Assembly: GCA_022578605.1 (NCBI GenBank)
Contig: MU394107.1
Location: 186,001-250,000, forward strand
Source of the DNA: Camillea tinctor
Lineage: Eukaryota > Ascomycota > Sordariomycetes > Xylariales > Xylariaceae
Length of the DNA stretch: 64,000 bases
Direction: 5' to 3'
The first letter of the stretch is position 1; each line of letters begins with the position of its first letter. Positions 47,301 through 59,650 of the stretch are shown in pieces. The translations under genes and the position numbers were made by a program. The notes under the pieces are model-generated. The model searched no databases, was not told where the DNA came from, and saw only the letters and a list, made by a program, of their open reading frames with translations.

Positions 47301-50300
47301 TATGTATATGCGAGGGGTGAATTCTATACGTATATGTATGTTGGGACAGAACGCGTCGGTTTATATACATACCTATGCATACCTATACATAAAAAGTTGT
47401 TGTAAATGCAAGGTGGTTGGATAGCCGATTGGTCGATCTAGCTAAGTGTATAGGTTATATGTATGTACATAGTGTGCATATCAATACATATAAGTAGGCG
47501 ATAGGGCAAAAGGTAAAGGTAAAGGTCGTGTATGCGGGCAAGGGATATATACATACATACAAGCAAGTAAGCACACATCGTATTCTGTGTATACTGTCTA
47601 GAGCCTGAATGACACCTTTACTTCTTTTCTTTTCTTTTTCGTTGGAGTGCTCTTCCGTCCGCCACCGCGTCATCGGGTAGGTTATTACTTATTGTATGTA
47701 CCTATGCGGCGTACTTTCAGAACTCCCTCTTTGGAATCAGTCACCTACTCCGGGCTTTTAGCCTTCGGCCATCACGGATCAGGATCAGGGAAAATCTAGA
47801 ACTGCCAACATACCCTTGTTATTTATTTAATTTTTCTTTTTTTTTCTCCGGCCGCTTTTCTCTTTAGTGTATTCCACACTAGTTTACCTGCCAGCCCTGT
47901 CTATATCTTCGGGGATCTCTTTTTTACGCCAAAGAAGAAAAATTGGGTCATGTTGAGTTACATCGTGCCCAGCCAGCCGTTGACTAACTATTACTCAACC
48001 TATTAGGTTGAAGGATGTCACCTAACTCTTTCGACAACCCGAGTTATTAATTGACCTACTTATTGGGAAAGAATCGAAATATGGGATTCGATGAGAAGGA
48101 GGACAATGAAAAAAGTTTTCTTCTTGGTTGGCCAAAAAAGAAAATAGTAAGCCATCTTACCTCCTCCAAAAAAAGAAGACTGGTGTTGCGTTGTGTTGTA
48201 GCGTAGTAGCAGATCATAGATTAGGTATGGGTAGATCCAAACCGCACCCGGCTCTGGGTAAGGTGACAGCTAACTGATAGGTTAAAGAGGGTGGTCAGCG
48301 GTGAGCTGTCTGGTGTGTGTGTGGCCAAATTTAGTCAGACTGAACGGACTCTGCCGTTCTCTTTCCTTTTTTTAAACACTCTCAAGAGGTGTTGTAATCT
48401 GTATGCACGCCTTTTTCTGATACTATCATCGTCGTCGTCATTGTATTTCCATTTTTCTTCTTCTTAGAGTTATGATATATCTTTTTTCCCCCTAAGCCCT
48501 TGACTTTTACTGTGTTGCGTTCCGATTTTTCCTTGGTCCTTCTTCCGGCATCTGCTTGTGCCGTACTCATCACCTTGCTTTATGCGTTTGCTTTCACATG
48601 TAGATTTCGGAATGATCGGCGGCGGGAACAAGAGGGAAGAAAAAAAGAGAAAAACGTTCACTCACTAGGTAATCGGCGAGGACATCCTAGGTTAGTTCCT
48701 TTTAAGAAAACAAGAGACGCGTTTTCCGTCTGTTACTAGTTACTAGTCACTAGTCACTGCTACATACTAGGTATATACATACCTATCGCGTCCTGGAGTA
48801 CCTATGTATTTATGCTGGCTTACCCAGCCTCTCTTTCTATAAGTAGGTAGATGCTGCTGCAGGCACATCGACGGTTCCTGCGTTAAACCGCGTGTTGTCA
48901 GCCTGCAGCCGCTGACGCTTCCGGCAGGGAGCTGCAGCTAGAAGAACCTGCAGCGTCTTGGTACAGACTTATGTGGTGACGGTCACACCTATACGGACGG
49001 AATACATATACACTAGGTCGGTTTAGTACTGGCTCTACCTAGGTCAGCTTACCACCCATCGCTCGTATGATAATATCGATCAACTATCGATTTGCACATG
49101 AAGCCCGATGCTGATAAATATATAGAAGCATGGCATTTAGGACTTCCGGGCTATCGAGATTATGTATATGTATATGTATATGTGAGTGATAGCGAGATAG
49201 GGTCGGGTCCTGCGGCCATAACAGAGACCATACTACCACTAGGTAGGTTGGAGCTTTGGCAGGGAGGGGGACTATCCTTGCGATCAGACGAAGAAAGATA
49301 GGTTAGGTTATACTTAAGCGTACTTACCAACATCTACTGGTAACTGATGATTGGTTGCATTGTTAGATCTCTCGCGCATCTTTCATACCGGAAAATAAAC
49401 CAGGCACTTCTCTTTTGGACGGGCGAACCAGGTCAATCAACTTTTAGGGAAGCGTGTTCGTACGGGTTGGGTTCAACTGACGCGATATCGCAACCAGCCT
49501 CGGCATATAATTCCGTCATCCATTTCTCTTTTTGACCCCCCATACTAGCCAGCCACCCCCTCTTCGGCTCCTCTGAGTTGTTGAGGTTTAGTGAACCAAT
49601 ATCTCCTGATGAATCGTTGTCGGTGAGTAGGCCAGTAGAAAGGCGCAAAAAGAAGCTAGGGGGAAAAAAAGGAATACATCATGTGGAATCGAAAGACAGA
49701 AGGAAGACAGAAAGTGAGAAAATAGAGAGAAATTGGGTACATTTGAAGGAAGCTTAGCTTGAACATCTCACCCAGACTTCACTCCACTTTCCTAGCTGAG
49801 ACTTTCTTTCTTCACTTTCTCCCCCCCCCTTTTCACACTTTTTTTCAGGGGTAGCGTGTATTAGCTAGGAGAATTTTCTCCTTATGGACCGTGCGCTCCG
49901 CTCGTTGCCGTTTGCCGGGCACTACCACGAGGCAGCCCCCGCGTCAAGTGGGTTTCAGCCCTTTTGCGAAATCCTATAGACACGACCCCTGATCTTCAAG
50001 TCTCACATCACACCGCATTCGCCTTTTTTTTTTTTTTTTTTTTTTTGTATCCCCTCTCCTACTATCTTACCTTTTTGGTCTTGAGAGGATTTTATCGACC
50101 CCAACTGTTCGGTACTGTGTGGATGATGGCGCTTGATAAGCTTGCATTGGCTCTAAAGGGAATGAGAGGGGAAGGGAGAGGAGAGAGGAGGTGGTTGAAG
50201 ATCAGACGGTTCGAGGCTATGCCGAGGCTTGGGTGGTAATGCGTTCCAGGAACCGCATTTTAGTTCTTTCGCTCCTCCTACGTGTCCGGTGAGAGACTTG

Positions 50301-51177
50301 TACGTGAAAGTTATGCATCACAGTCCCATGACGGCGAATTAGAGACCTCTAATCTTCATGCCTTAGACTCTCTTGTACTATGGGGGAAAAGAAGCTTAGA
50401 CCGTTGACGCTCTGACCTTGGCATCAAGGTTAGAGCCTAGGGTGCGAATATGATCGATGCTAGGTTTGAGCTGTCTTTTCCACCACCCCCAGCGGAGAAC
50501 ACACCGACTGGTTGGGTTGGGCAGGCATATGAGCTATCCTGCCCGCCCGGAATGGGCACGGCTTGCGCGCGGGCGCTCTGTAAGCATAGGATCAATGAAA
50601 CCTTTCTCGCGGTGTAAACTGTGTGAGTGTACGTATGTATGTGTCTGAAGGTAGAATGTACAAGCTCATCACATCGAAAAGCAGCCACGCACGATGATCT
50701 CATGCACGTGGTGCCTAGAACGTCTTCAGTTCTGTCTTTTTCCTCTTCACTACTAGCTGACTGGATCCCATATGCAGGCCGAGTCTTACCTCACGTTCCC
50801 TTTTTGCAATGTTTTTTTCTTCTTTCGTATCCATCGCGCTCCATCTCACTCCTTGACCGCACATATGATCCCCACATTCGTTTTTTCCTTTTTATCCTGT
50901 TCGTCGAAGTTGATCTTCGAGGCCTAGCTGCCTTTCCATAATAATACATTATCTTACTCCTCCTCATTTACCCGGTGAGAATACTTGGTTTGTTTCGTTC
51001 TTCGTGACTAGTCACGATTCGCTCCTTTCTATATCGCGTTTGCTGGACTCGCGATTGGTTGCCAACAAGGGTTGAAGGTTGGATACACCTCATAAAAATA
51101 CTATTCGGGGCTGAGAAAGAAAAGCTTAAGGAGTAGGAACGAGAGTGGAAAGAGGAGAGAGAGAACGGGTGGACATA
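44304..51177. other. Longest gene-free stretch of the window
   Basis: 6.9 kb with no gene I can support. It contains a 7-bp stem hairpin (44473-44490) past the F-box gene, a GAAA microsatellite (46192-46215), a TGCTAGG triple (46132-46153), a CAT/ATC triplet run (47227-47246), a CTGCAG-rich GC island (48850-48960), and a T run at 50024-50046. All open frames are short and low-complexity. Confidence 0.6.
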
Positions 51178-53300
51178 ATGACGAGACCGGAGTCTGGCGA
51201 TTCGACGCTTGAGATAGCGGAAGTAGAGAAGAGTTTTCCAACGCCACCAAGATCGAGCCCGCGTGTCTCGAAGTCGTTACCACCGCTGCCGCCAGCGATA
51301 GATACTGGAGTTTCAAGAGATGGCGTGCCGGCAAGAGATAGCCCAAGGTCGCCGACCAGCACATTCCGAACGTATTCACCCATGCCCGGCATAATACCGG
51401 ATAATGTAATGCTCCCACCTTTCACAAGACCAATGACACCAACTCGCGTACCGATGCCGTCGATGCCTGATGATTCGCCGCGGCCAATGACTGCTTCAAC
51501 GAAGAGACTCTCGTTCTCGAGTTCCCGGGTGGAGCGAGGGCTCAAGTACGGCAAGGGCAAGCATTCCGGCATAGAACTATCGCCACAGCCTAGCGACGAC
51601 CCGCAAGATCCTTTGGTAAGATTTCCTAAGCACTCCTAATGAGGCTGAATGGGTTTTCTTTTTTCCCTTTTCTTGGCATATCCTCAATCTAACTTCATAT
51701 ATCAGAACTGGCCGTTATGGAGGAAACACCTTAATTTCGCGGCGTTGCTCGTCATGGTGGCATTAGTAGGCGCGATGAAGACAGCATACGTCACCGTAGA
51801 CAGCTTCATAGCGATAGAGGAGGGCGTCTCGTATACGGAGGCCGTCGCCCTAACGGGGGCACCGCTGATCATCTCTGCAGCGACAGGGATGGCGAGTACA
51901 ATAATCGGGAGGATATGGGGGAAGAGACCTGTTTACTTGATCTCCACGATATTAATCTTCATCGGTGTGGTTTGGAATACTCAAGTTAATGGCCGTGTGG
52001 GAGAGAACATGGCGGCGAGGATTTTCCAGGGTATGGGATGGGGTGCGTTTGATACGTTAGTCCTGGAGTCGATACAGGATACCTACTTCGTAAGTTCTGC
52101 CCTACTGCAAAATAGAAAGGAAAAAAAGACTTTGCACGCCATACTAACTAGATCTTGCAGGAACATCAACGCCAATCGAAAATGCTAATATACTACGTGG
52201 TATCGGTTGCTACCACCTGGGGCGCGCCACTTTTGGGTGGTATCGCCTCGTCGGGCCCTACCGGATTTGCAGTGCAATTCGAAATCATCAGCTGTTTTAT
52301 GACGATCGCGATCCCGCTGATCGTCTTCGGGGTCCCAGAGACGACATTCGATCGTTCGTCGCTCAACGCAGCCCTACCGACCCTCAACCGGTCACAGTCC
52401 TTCTGGCCGGGCAGGACTCTTACTAAGAAAGCCGCGCTGGACTACATCGGTAAGATGAAGCCGTTGACATATAAGGCCAAGACGATCGACATGGCCTTGA
52501 TAATGCAGGCGCCCAGAGCCATGGCTGCGCCGTCAACTCTGCTTCTCTTCGTGGCTACACTAATTCCTCATGCCGGACTCTGGGGTTTGGCCAGCTCGAT
52601 CTCGCTTCTCTTCTCCCCTATGCCTTTCGTGCTCCCGGAGGCTATATTGGGCGCCTTGATGGTGGGACCCTTTATCCTCGCAACTACAACCGCGCTGGCA
52701 TCGGCCCTGTCGTCCTTCCAACGCCGCTTTACCCCCACGGTCCACCTAACTACCCTCGCCATGGGTACCACGCTCGCCTCCGTAGGCCTCCTTGGGTTCG
52801 GGCTCTACCTCGAGGGCCTCATGCGGATGTCCACGGACGGGCCCCGGGCCGCCACCAGCACGCTGTGGGACCTTAGCTTCGTGGGAGAGCGCATCAGCTT
52901 CCCCGTCGTCTCGCTGCTGCTCGGCCTCCTGGCCGCCGGGTCCGTGGCCCTCGACGACACTATGGCGCCCGTCGTCCGCCGCTCGACAGCGTTCACATCG
53001 GCGAACCTCGCCGTCGGTCTGCGCAACACGGCCGACATGCACGCCGGGCTCGCGTGCCTGCGCAACATCGCCGCGGGTGTGTTCGTGATCGGTATCCCCA
53101 ACGCTGTGTGGGCATGGGACGGCCTCCGCGCGGCGGCCCTGGGCATGGGTGTCACGCAGATCTTCCTCGGGGCGGCGCTCTGCGCCGTGTGGTGGTACTG
53201 GGACGAGAATATAAGGCGGCTCGATGGGCGGGTCATGGGGTTGGTGGATTTGTCGGACTTGAAGGATATGAAGCAGATGAGCTTCATGGGAAGGAAGTGA
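51178..53300 (+). CDS. MFS transporter (3 exons)
   Basis: Major facilitator superfamily permease, probably a drug:H+ antiporter-like exporter, in the plasma or an internal membrane. Exons 51178-51615, 51706-52089 and 52161-53300 give 653 aa. Residues 1-145 form a hydrophilic Pro/Ser/Thr-rich cytosolic domain, longer than average. The first helix starts after NWPLWRKHLN (about residue 155). The loop between helices 2 and 3 holds GRIWGKRPVYL, the usual MFS inner-loop basic signature. RIFQGMGWGAFDTL matches helix 4. A second bundle of six helices spans about 360-610. The C-terminus is short and charged. The ATG at 51178 is the first in frame. Base composition is strongly GC-rich toward the 3' end. 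No adjacent biosynthetic genes indicate a substrate. Confidence 0.88.
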
Positions 53301-54764
53301 TGGGAAAATAGGTTAATGGGTTTGGAAAGGAGGAAAGCTTAAGGGTCGGGACGGGAGGGCGAATGGAAGGTTGGATAAGCTGGTTGAAGGGTTGTCGGCG
53401 GGTGGATTGGATGGACGGATAGTGTGTATCATGGTGGCTCTCGTCTCCGTGCCAGATATACTACACTATCTGCGTGGGAGGCGAGGGAAAATGGTAACAT
53501 GAACATGAACGAGTGTATGAATATTCATCTTGTTATATTCTAGTCTATAATGAATGACGCGGTTATGACCTGTCCCCTCTCCATTGGCTCCCCCATTTTC
53601 CCCTTTAACAATGTCTTGGATGGATGGTGTTAGTAGTAGTAGTGGTGGTGTACATGATGAGTAGAGAATCACAACGAGGCGGCTAGATAGTCCGAAGATA
53701 TCGAAGTTTAGTTCACATCATCACCCCATCTCTTGTGCCTAATTTTACCTCACTCGACGACCCTCGATCTAGCTAGGCAATGGATGTGTATAGGCAGCAA
53801 TGCTCTAAAACCGGATGAACCAGCTTTTTTCAATCTCCGCTCCGTGCTGTGCCGCTTTCATAGTCCACCGCATTTCTCATCTTGTTTCAGGAGCGAAATG
53901 AGATACCAAAGCAACTCAGGGCTAGATTGGCTAGATCCAAGCGATGCGTCCTTTGGCGCCACCACATTCCCAACTAGTCATTCGGTCTTGATCAAATGTA
54001 CTTTCAGCCCCAATTTAGAAAGCAGGTCCAAGCAGAGGTTGTCGACAAATTCCTGACTCTACCATCTTGCATAAATACGTCTTGATATATAGACTTGGCA
54101 TTCTGATCTCAACTGGCTTTCGGAAATTTTCACAGGCGTATAAAGAAAATTCTCGGTGGTATTGAGGAGTATTGAGGAGTTTATATTCTTTTTTTGCGCT
54201 CGGTGAGCGCTTAACCTTTAGTATATCAGCTAGTTTTATTCTCCATACGCTATAACGACTAGGGAAAACTAATAGTCTGTAATAACCCAAGGACCAATCA
54301 TATTAAAAGTCCTCGCTCGGATGGGTCACGGTTGGTTTGGGAAAAGGACGCTGTCGCCTATTCAAGTTACAAAAAAAACCAGGCACCCGCCGGTGGATCA
54401 GCCCTAAGCTTGAAGCCATTGGAGAATCCAACGAGATACCCCTATTCTAGCTAAATCGTCCGACGATCAGTCACTGTCTCGTGCCCAGATGTTCTAGCCA
54501 GGTTGTTACTGCATACGGGCCGGAAGACATGGGGGCCTTCTTTTATGAAAACGAAAAGCTTCTTTGTGTGTATACTTATATAATGTCTATACTCTCGCCT
54601 TCTTTGTTTGAACTTGCTCCTTTCGCCCACTCACGAGCTTCCCACTCTTTCATTCTTTAACTCATTCGCTCGCTCACCCACCCACACTCGTTTATACCTC
54701 GAAAAATCTAAACATACCCGTCATTCTCTGTCTATCGAGTTCAATACCCGTTAATCCATCCATC
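53301..54764. other. Intergenic region, no gene seen
   Basis: Purine-rich trailer of the transporter gene, a TAG/GTGGT short repeat near 53629-53650, then the pyrimidine-rich leader of the next gene. A 107-codon open frame at 53733-54056 has no recognisable domain. Confidence 0.6.
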
Positions 54765-55415
54765 ATGCTCGCCAACGCCATGCTTGCCGCTGCTCTTGTC
54801 AGCACCGCGTCCGCTCATCTTCCCGCCATTGCCAGACGGGATTTCCTCGAAAGCCGCCAAGATCTCGCTGATACGTCCGAGGAGTGTCAGTCAGCTGTTG
54901 TTGATGCCCTGCCTCTGTTTCAGGAACTGCCTACCCCCTCGGATGAGTTGTTAAGCATCACCGAATCTGCCGACCCATGCGCTACTGATATCTTCACCGG
55001 CTCGCTCTCTGCTGATTTAAGCTCATTTTCTTCTGAGCTCCTGGCGTGGTCCAGTTCCAACAGCGACGTTCTCAGCAGTCTTTTCTCCGTATGCCCCGAG
55101 CTCACTTCCTTCGAATCAGAGGAGCCTATTTGCACCAGCGCCGCTGCCGGCGCCTCTGCTACTACCGGTGTCTCTGCTACTACCACCGAGGCGGGAAAGA
55201 CCACTGCTACCCCTGGATCAAGCTCTGCCAGCCCGAGCAACACCTCCGGCTCAACCCTTGCTTCCGCCACTTCAGGCTCAGCCACTAGCACCAGCGGTAG
55301 CAGCAGCAGCTCTACTGCAGTCCCTACTGCCAACGCTGCTCCACGTGAGACTGGCCTCGTCATGGTCGCTGCTGCTGCCGCTGCCGGTCTTATGGGTGCT
55401 ATCGCTGTCCTATAA
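54765..55415 (+). CDS. Secreted Ser/Thr-rich protein, predicted GPI-anchored
   Basis: Predicted cell-wall or plasma-membrane surface protein, 216 aa from one exon. A cleavable signal peptide spans about residues 1-17 (hydrophobic AMLAAALVSTASA). A compact region with four cysteines (41, 72, 111, 124), able to form two disulfides, is followed by a Ser/Thr/Ala/Gly-rich stalk (about 127-190), likely heavily O-glycosylated. The C-terminus is a hydrophobic Ala-rich segment (about 196-216) preceded by small residues, typical of a GPI attachment signal. The leader is strongly pyrimidine-rich with CACCCACC-type elements, suggesting high expression. Proteins of this build are often labelled infection-structure-specific or GPI-anchored hypothetical proteins; no catalytic domain is visible. 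Confidence 0.85.
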   Translation: MLANAMLAAALVSTASAHLPAIARRDFLESRQDLADTSEECQSAVVDALPLFQELPTPSDELLSITESADPCATDIFTGSLSADLSSFSSELLAWSSSNSDVLSSLFSVCPELTSFESEEPICTSAAAGASATTGVSATTTEAGKTTATPGSSSASPSNTSGSTLASATSGSATSTSGSSSSSTAVPTANAAPRETGLVMVAAAAAAGLMGAIAVL

Positions 55416-56161
55416 GCTGTTATCAATCTAATGTAAAATAATAATAAGTTGGACTAGAGGAAAAGGGTCGAATTGGTGATGATATAGGTTTGGGGTTTCG
55501 GAATAATGGTCAAGAATTACGAGCCGGGTTACCACTATATTTACTATATGGAAAGACACAATCGACGTATCATATTGATTACTACACGCGTGAAAAAGTT
55601 CTGAGCCTCTGCTGATTCTTTAGTGCCTTTTATGTTATAGTCTCCCATTCACTTTGTCCAAGATTCTGTAATTTCTGATTAATAATTTCCGTTAGACTAT
55701 ACCAAGAGAGAGGCTCTTGCTCCCGTACGTCAACAGTGTCTTATAAGGATCTATTACCGCAAATCATACCATTCTAGGCGTGCTCTTCGGTATCCAACGA
55801 AAGGGACTCGGAAAAATGAAGAATAAAAAACCGGGGCTCTGTGCTGTAAACATACATCCTACTCGTGAACCAACTTGAAGTAAGGGGACGGATAGCTAGG
55901 GGGGGTTGGTGAGAGGAAGTGTTACACCAACCCTAGGGTTATAAATCAGGGGTTTCACGCAGTTCAGTTACCTTAACTCACCAACATCATTACAACCAGT
56001 TCATTCGTTTTTTTGTATGGGACAGATGAGTCGATCGTGTCCATTTTTTGAACTAAACAAGTAAGTCTCCGGGACCTTTCCTTAACCGCTTGAAGCTCGC
56101 CCCTATTCTAATAACAGCTCAACTTGCATAGCAAGCCTCTTCTTCCCCCTGCATAGCGGCG
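55416..56161. other. Intergenic region, no gene seen
   Basis: Trailer of the GPI-type gene and promoter of the acetyltransferase gene. A CCAACCCTAGGG run occurs near 55926-55940. No coding signal. Confidence 0.6.
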
Positions 56162-56896
56162 ATGCCGGCATCAGACCAAACCCCCACCGCCGTGGGCACC
56201 CTCATCTCAGCACTACCATTAGACAACAACGATACGAACCACGACTTTCAAGAGAGCAACGTCACCATCGAGTTCCCGCGGGCCATTCTCGCTGAAGATG
56301 CAGACTTCGTCGGCGCCCTCGTCGCCATAGTCAACGCCGCGTACCTCGAGACCGAGGCCGGCATCTTCAAGCCCGGGTACCAGCGCACGACGGCGGACGG
56401 CATATCCTCGCTCATCCGCGCGGGGCATCTAGGCGTCGCTCTTCTCGAGACTCCTGCCTCTTCCTCCCCAAATAACCCACCACAGAATGGGAACGAAGAG
56501 CAGGAAACGGAGACACGAGCGCAAGGCAGAACGCCCATAGGATGTATATGCATCCGCCGCGACGATGCGGACGGTTGCGGCGAGCTCGGCATGCTCGCCC
56601 TGGACGCGACGTACCGGGGCCGGGGGCTTGGTCGCGACTTGGTCGTGTTTGCGGAGAAGCACTGCCTAGGGCTGAGGGGACTGCGGCTCGAGCTGCTGGT
56701 TCCGATCGGGTGGGAACATCCATTTAAAGTGCGTCTGCTGGCGTGGTATCAGAGGATGGGATATGTGCCTGTTGAGGAAGAAGAGGGGGAGAAGAATGAG
56801 AATGCAACGAGGGATTTTGCGGAGTCATATCCGGAATTGGCGCCGATGCTGGAGGGACCGGTGGAGTTGAGGGTTTTGGAGAAGGCCTTGGCTTGA
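56162..56896 (+). CDS. GNAT-family N-acetyltransferase
   Basis: Predicted acetyl-CoA-dependent N-acetyltransferase, 244 aa, without introns. The acetyl-CoA-binding motif A is clear: a beta strand ELGMLALDATYRG leads into R-G-x-G-L-G-R (152-158) and helix DLVVFAEKHC. Motif B follows as LRLELLVPIGWEHP, then a LLAWYQRMGYVPV segment, the usual final GNAT helix and strand. Residues 98-122 form a disordered, Gln/Glu-rich insertion between strands. The first 35 residues are also unlikely to be folded. The substrate is unknown; a small-molecule amine is as likely as a protein. The gene converges with the flavin monooxygenase-like gene, with 491 bp between them. Confidence 0.88.
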   Translation: MPASDQTPTAVGTLISALPLDNNDTNHDFQESNVTIEFPRAILAEDADFVGALVAIVNAAYLETEAGIFKPGYQRTTADGISSLIRAGHLGVALLETPASSSPNNPPQNGNEEQETETRAQGRTPIGCICIRRDDADGCGELGMLALDATYRGRGLGRDLVVFAEKHCLGLRGLRLELLVPIGWEHPFKVRLLAWYQRMGYVPVEEEEGEKNENATRDFAESYPELAPMLEGPVELRVLEKALA

Positions 56897-57387
56897 GTTG
56901 AATGAAAAAAAGGGGGGTGAGGAGTGAGACTGGGATTTAGGGCTCGATTGCGGCGAGCTTAAGATACAGATACACCCCTCAAGGAGATATGAGAAAGAAC
57001 GTCTAAAATCTAAGTGTAGATGGTGGAAGTTTAAACATAAAGCATTGTTATAACCCGTGCATAGTCGGAAAATTTAGGGAGACATTTCATCTCTATTCAC
57101 ACAAGAGACGTGAAGGCTTGAATCAGTCATTCATAAGCGGGTACTTTAGGTAGGATGAATATTAAACAACAAACATGTCATTAACTTCAATAAATATAGG
57201 TATGTAGAGCTATTTCATTTATATAGATTGGTGACGAAAAATCGACCTTAGATCTCATCTGATAAAAACACATTGTAAACCTCAAATGACTGATCTTATT
57301 TCTCCGTTTCGGGACAGTCGAATGATCATATCCACTAGATAACTCATGCGTGAGAAGGGTATGAATCATTTGATCCCGGGTCCTCTC
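56897..57387. other. Convergent intergenic region
   Basis: Trailers of two convergent genes. AT-rich, with no open frame of interest. Confidence 0.6.
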
Positions 57388-59160
57388 TTACGCACCAACA
57401 GTAAGATCGGCCAAAGCACCAAATCGACTTCCTCTTCCAGTGAGGTAATTAAACTTCTTCTCACCCTGATCCGTCAGATCATTATCATCATCACGACGGC
57501 GGCGACGGCCCCCCTCCCTCGCGCCCAGGAAATCCTGAATCGACCAGGCGATCCTCTCTGCACCCAGCCTCGCACCGATCAGGTTCGGGGCACCGGGGCC
57601 AATCTGCAGCCCGCCCAAGCGCCCTGCGACGAATAGCGGCACGCCATCACACCAAGCCATGTTCTCCGTGATGCAGGGCAGGCCGCCGCAGTTCTCGACC
57701 GGGTAGTCTGCGCACATGGTCCGCAGAAAAGGGAGCTCCTCGAAGTTGCCCTGCACCCCCGTGGCGTAGTATATGTGGTCGATCGGCGGCAGCTTCATCA
57801 TCTTCTCACCCTTATCACTACCGCCACTGCCAGACAGCAGCTCCACCGCCCACATCTTCGCTGTTGGATCCCACACTTTGCTCGCGATGGTGGTGTGCAG
57901 GAGCAGGTCCAGCCGACCGGACGCGGCGTGGCGCTCGATGATCTTCTTGTACGGCGCCGTGATGCTGCCGCCGTTGCGCGCGGTGCGGTACATCTCCCAG
58001 CGCTCGGCGTCCGTGTCCGAGGACCAGAATGCGGCCTGCTCGAAGTTGCGGAACTTGCCCACCCACTCAAGCCCGATGTCGAAAGGCTTGATTTTCAGGG
58101 GACCCCGCATGATCAGCCAGACCCTCGTCGCACCTTTGCGGATAGCGAGGTCGGCGAGCTGCGCCGAGGTCAGCCCGCCCCCCACGATCAGGATGTTGGT
58201 TGGGCTCCGGGCGGCGATGCGCTGGCGGACGACCGCAGAAGGGAAGTCTTTGATTTCCATCGCGTGGGTCGCGCCCTCCAGGGTCTCTTGGGGCTTCATG
58301 CCGGGTAGGTGGGGTGGGTTGCCGCCTACGGCCAGCACGGCTGTCCTTGCGTAGTGGCACCCGGAGTCTGTGGTAATGGTGAAAACCTTTTCGGTTTCGG
58401 AATACTCTGTAATATAGTCATAGCGAATATCTGTAACACTCTGGTGGGAGATAATATTGTTGGAGAGATGGTAGCGGTCTACAACACAATCACAGTGAGA
58501 AAAAAAGAGGGGCGTCGAGGGAACAAAGTAGTCGTTACGGTCTCTCTCATCAACGGTGGGTTCAGTCTTTGGCCTACGGATAGGTCAGTATATGTCAATG
58601 TGAGGCGGGATTTTCATTGAGGCCTACTGTCTACCAGACTTCTCCCTCTTTTTCCGTTGATGCTTGCTCAGCTCTTTCCCTACACAACCCCGGATCTCTT
58701 TTAGCTCGTTGCTCCTCTCATTCCGATATGCATAAGCCAAAAGACCATCTCTCTCAGCGGGGTCTATATGGAAGAACATGGGACTGCGGAGGTATGGGAT
58801 ATCGAAGGTCTTGAAGAGACGTTCCCATCGCGACATCCACTGAGTACCAGAAGAGTCGAGGACTAGTATGTCGAGCTCTTCGCGGTTCGATGAGATAGTA
58901 GACCCACGTCGAGTTTCCGAGCCCGTCTTGTAACTCTTCACACTCGCCTGATCCCTATGCTTCTTGATCCAGTGATATCTCTGATGTTCGTCCTCCGTGA
59001 AGTTGGCTGCTGGCATATGTTCAGATAATCGTGCAGCAACAGCGAGGCCACTGGGGCCGGCGCCGATGATGATAACATCGTGAACATGAATATCAACAGT
59101 CTTGTTGTCTGCCATTATGTCTGATATACTGAGGTGAAATATGCCATCCTCAAAGGACAC
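57388..59160 (-). CDS. FAD/NAD(P)-dependent monooxygenase-like protein (2 exons)
   Basis: Two-dinucleotide-binding-domain flavoprotein resembling class B and N-hydroxylating monooxygenases (lysine/ornithine N-monooxygenase-like). Exons 59160-58628 and 58573-57388 join to 572 aa; the second ATG (59115) would give 557 aa and begins closer to the fold. The FAD motif IIGAGPSGLA lies at 31-40. A second nucleotide-binding motif ILIVGGGLTSAQLA lies at about 305-318. HIYYATGVQ follows, matching the ATG motif near the C-terminal end of these enzymes. The join restores an open segment through DERDRNDYFVPSTPLF, where N-monooxygenase-like proteins have conserved sequence. The C-terminal arginine and aspartate run at about 530-545 is low-complexity. 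The substrate is not evident; similar fungal proteins are mostly uncharacterised. Confidence 0.82.
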
Positions 59161-59650
59161 CGGGTTCAGTCATCCCTCTCAAGTCATGGAAGCATTTTAA
59201 GGGGAGCGAGGACCCTGATGGCACCTCGGCCAACCTTGATGGCCACTGTCCCATAAAGAAGCTTTATAACTGGAGGCAATGATATAATCATACACAGGCC
59301 ATGAATCGTTATCATTTTGTTTTATTAGCCACACATAATAGTCCATGTCGATACATTTGACCATAGATAAGGAGGCCCGGATGTGGCTGCAGGACTACGC
59401 TGTTGCTCCCGGCTGAGTAGGGGGAGGACCATATTCCTGACAATCTTCAACAAAATACCAAACTCCCATAATATAACCAATAATTTATTTTAGGTTATAT
59501 TGGTTTCTTGGGAGACCTTAAGCCTTAGATAATAGTAGGATTGGAATGAGGTGTGTCTTCTGTGACCTAGGCTAGGCGCTTAGGACTTGGAGGACTGCGG
59601 GAGGGGGAGGTTGTGAGGCATCAATTAAAATTACCTATTGCCTATCTTCT
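59161..59650. other. Intergenic region, no gene seen
   Basis: Promoter side of the flavoprotein gene and trailer of the next minus-strand gene. A CCAATAATTTATTTTAGGTTATATTGG-like imperfect inverted arrangement sits at 59474-59504. Nothing else stands out. Confidence 0.55.
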
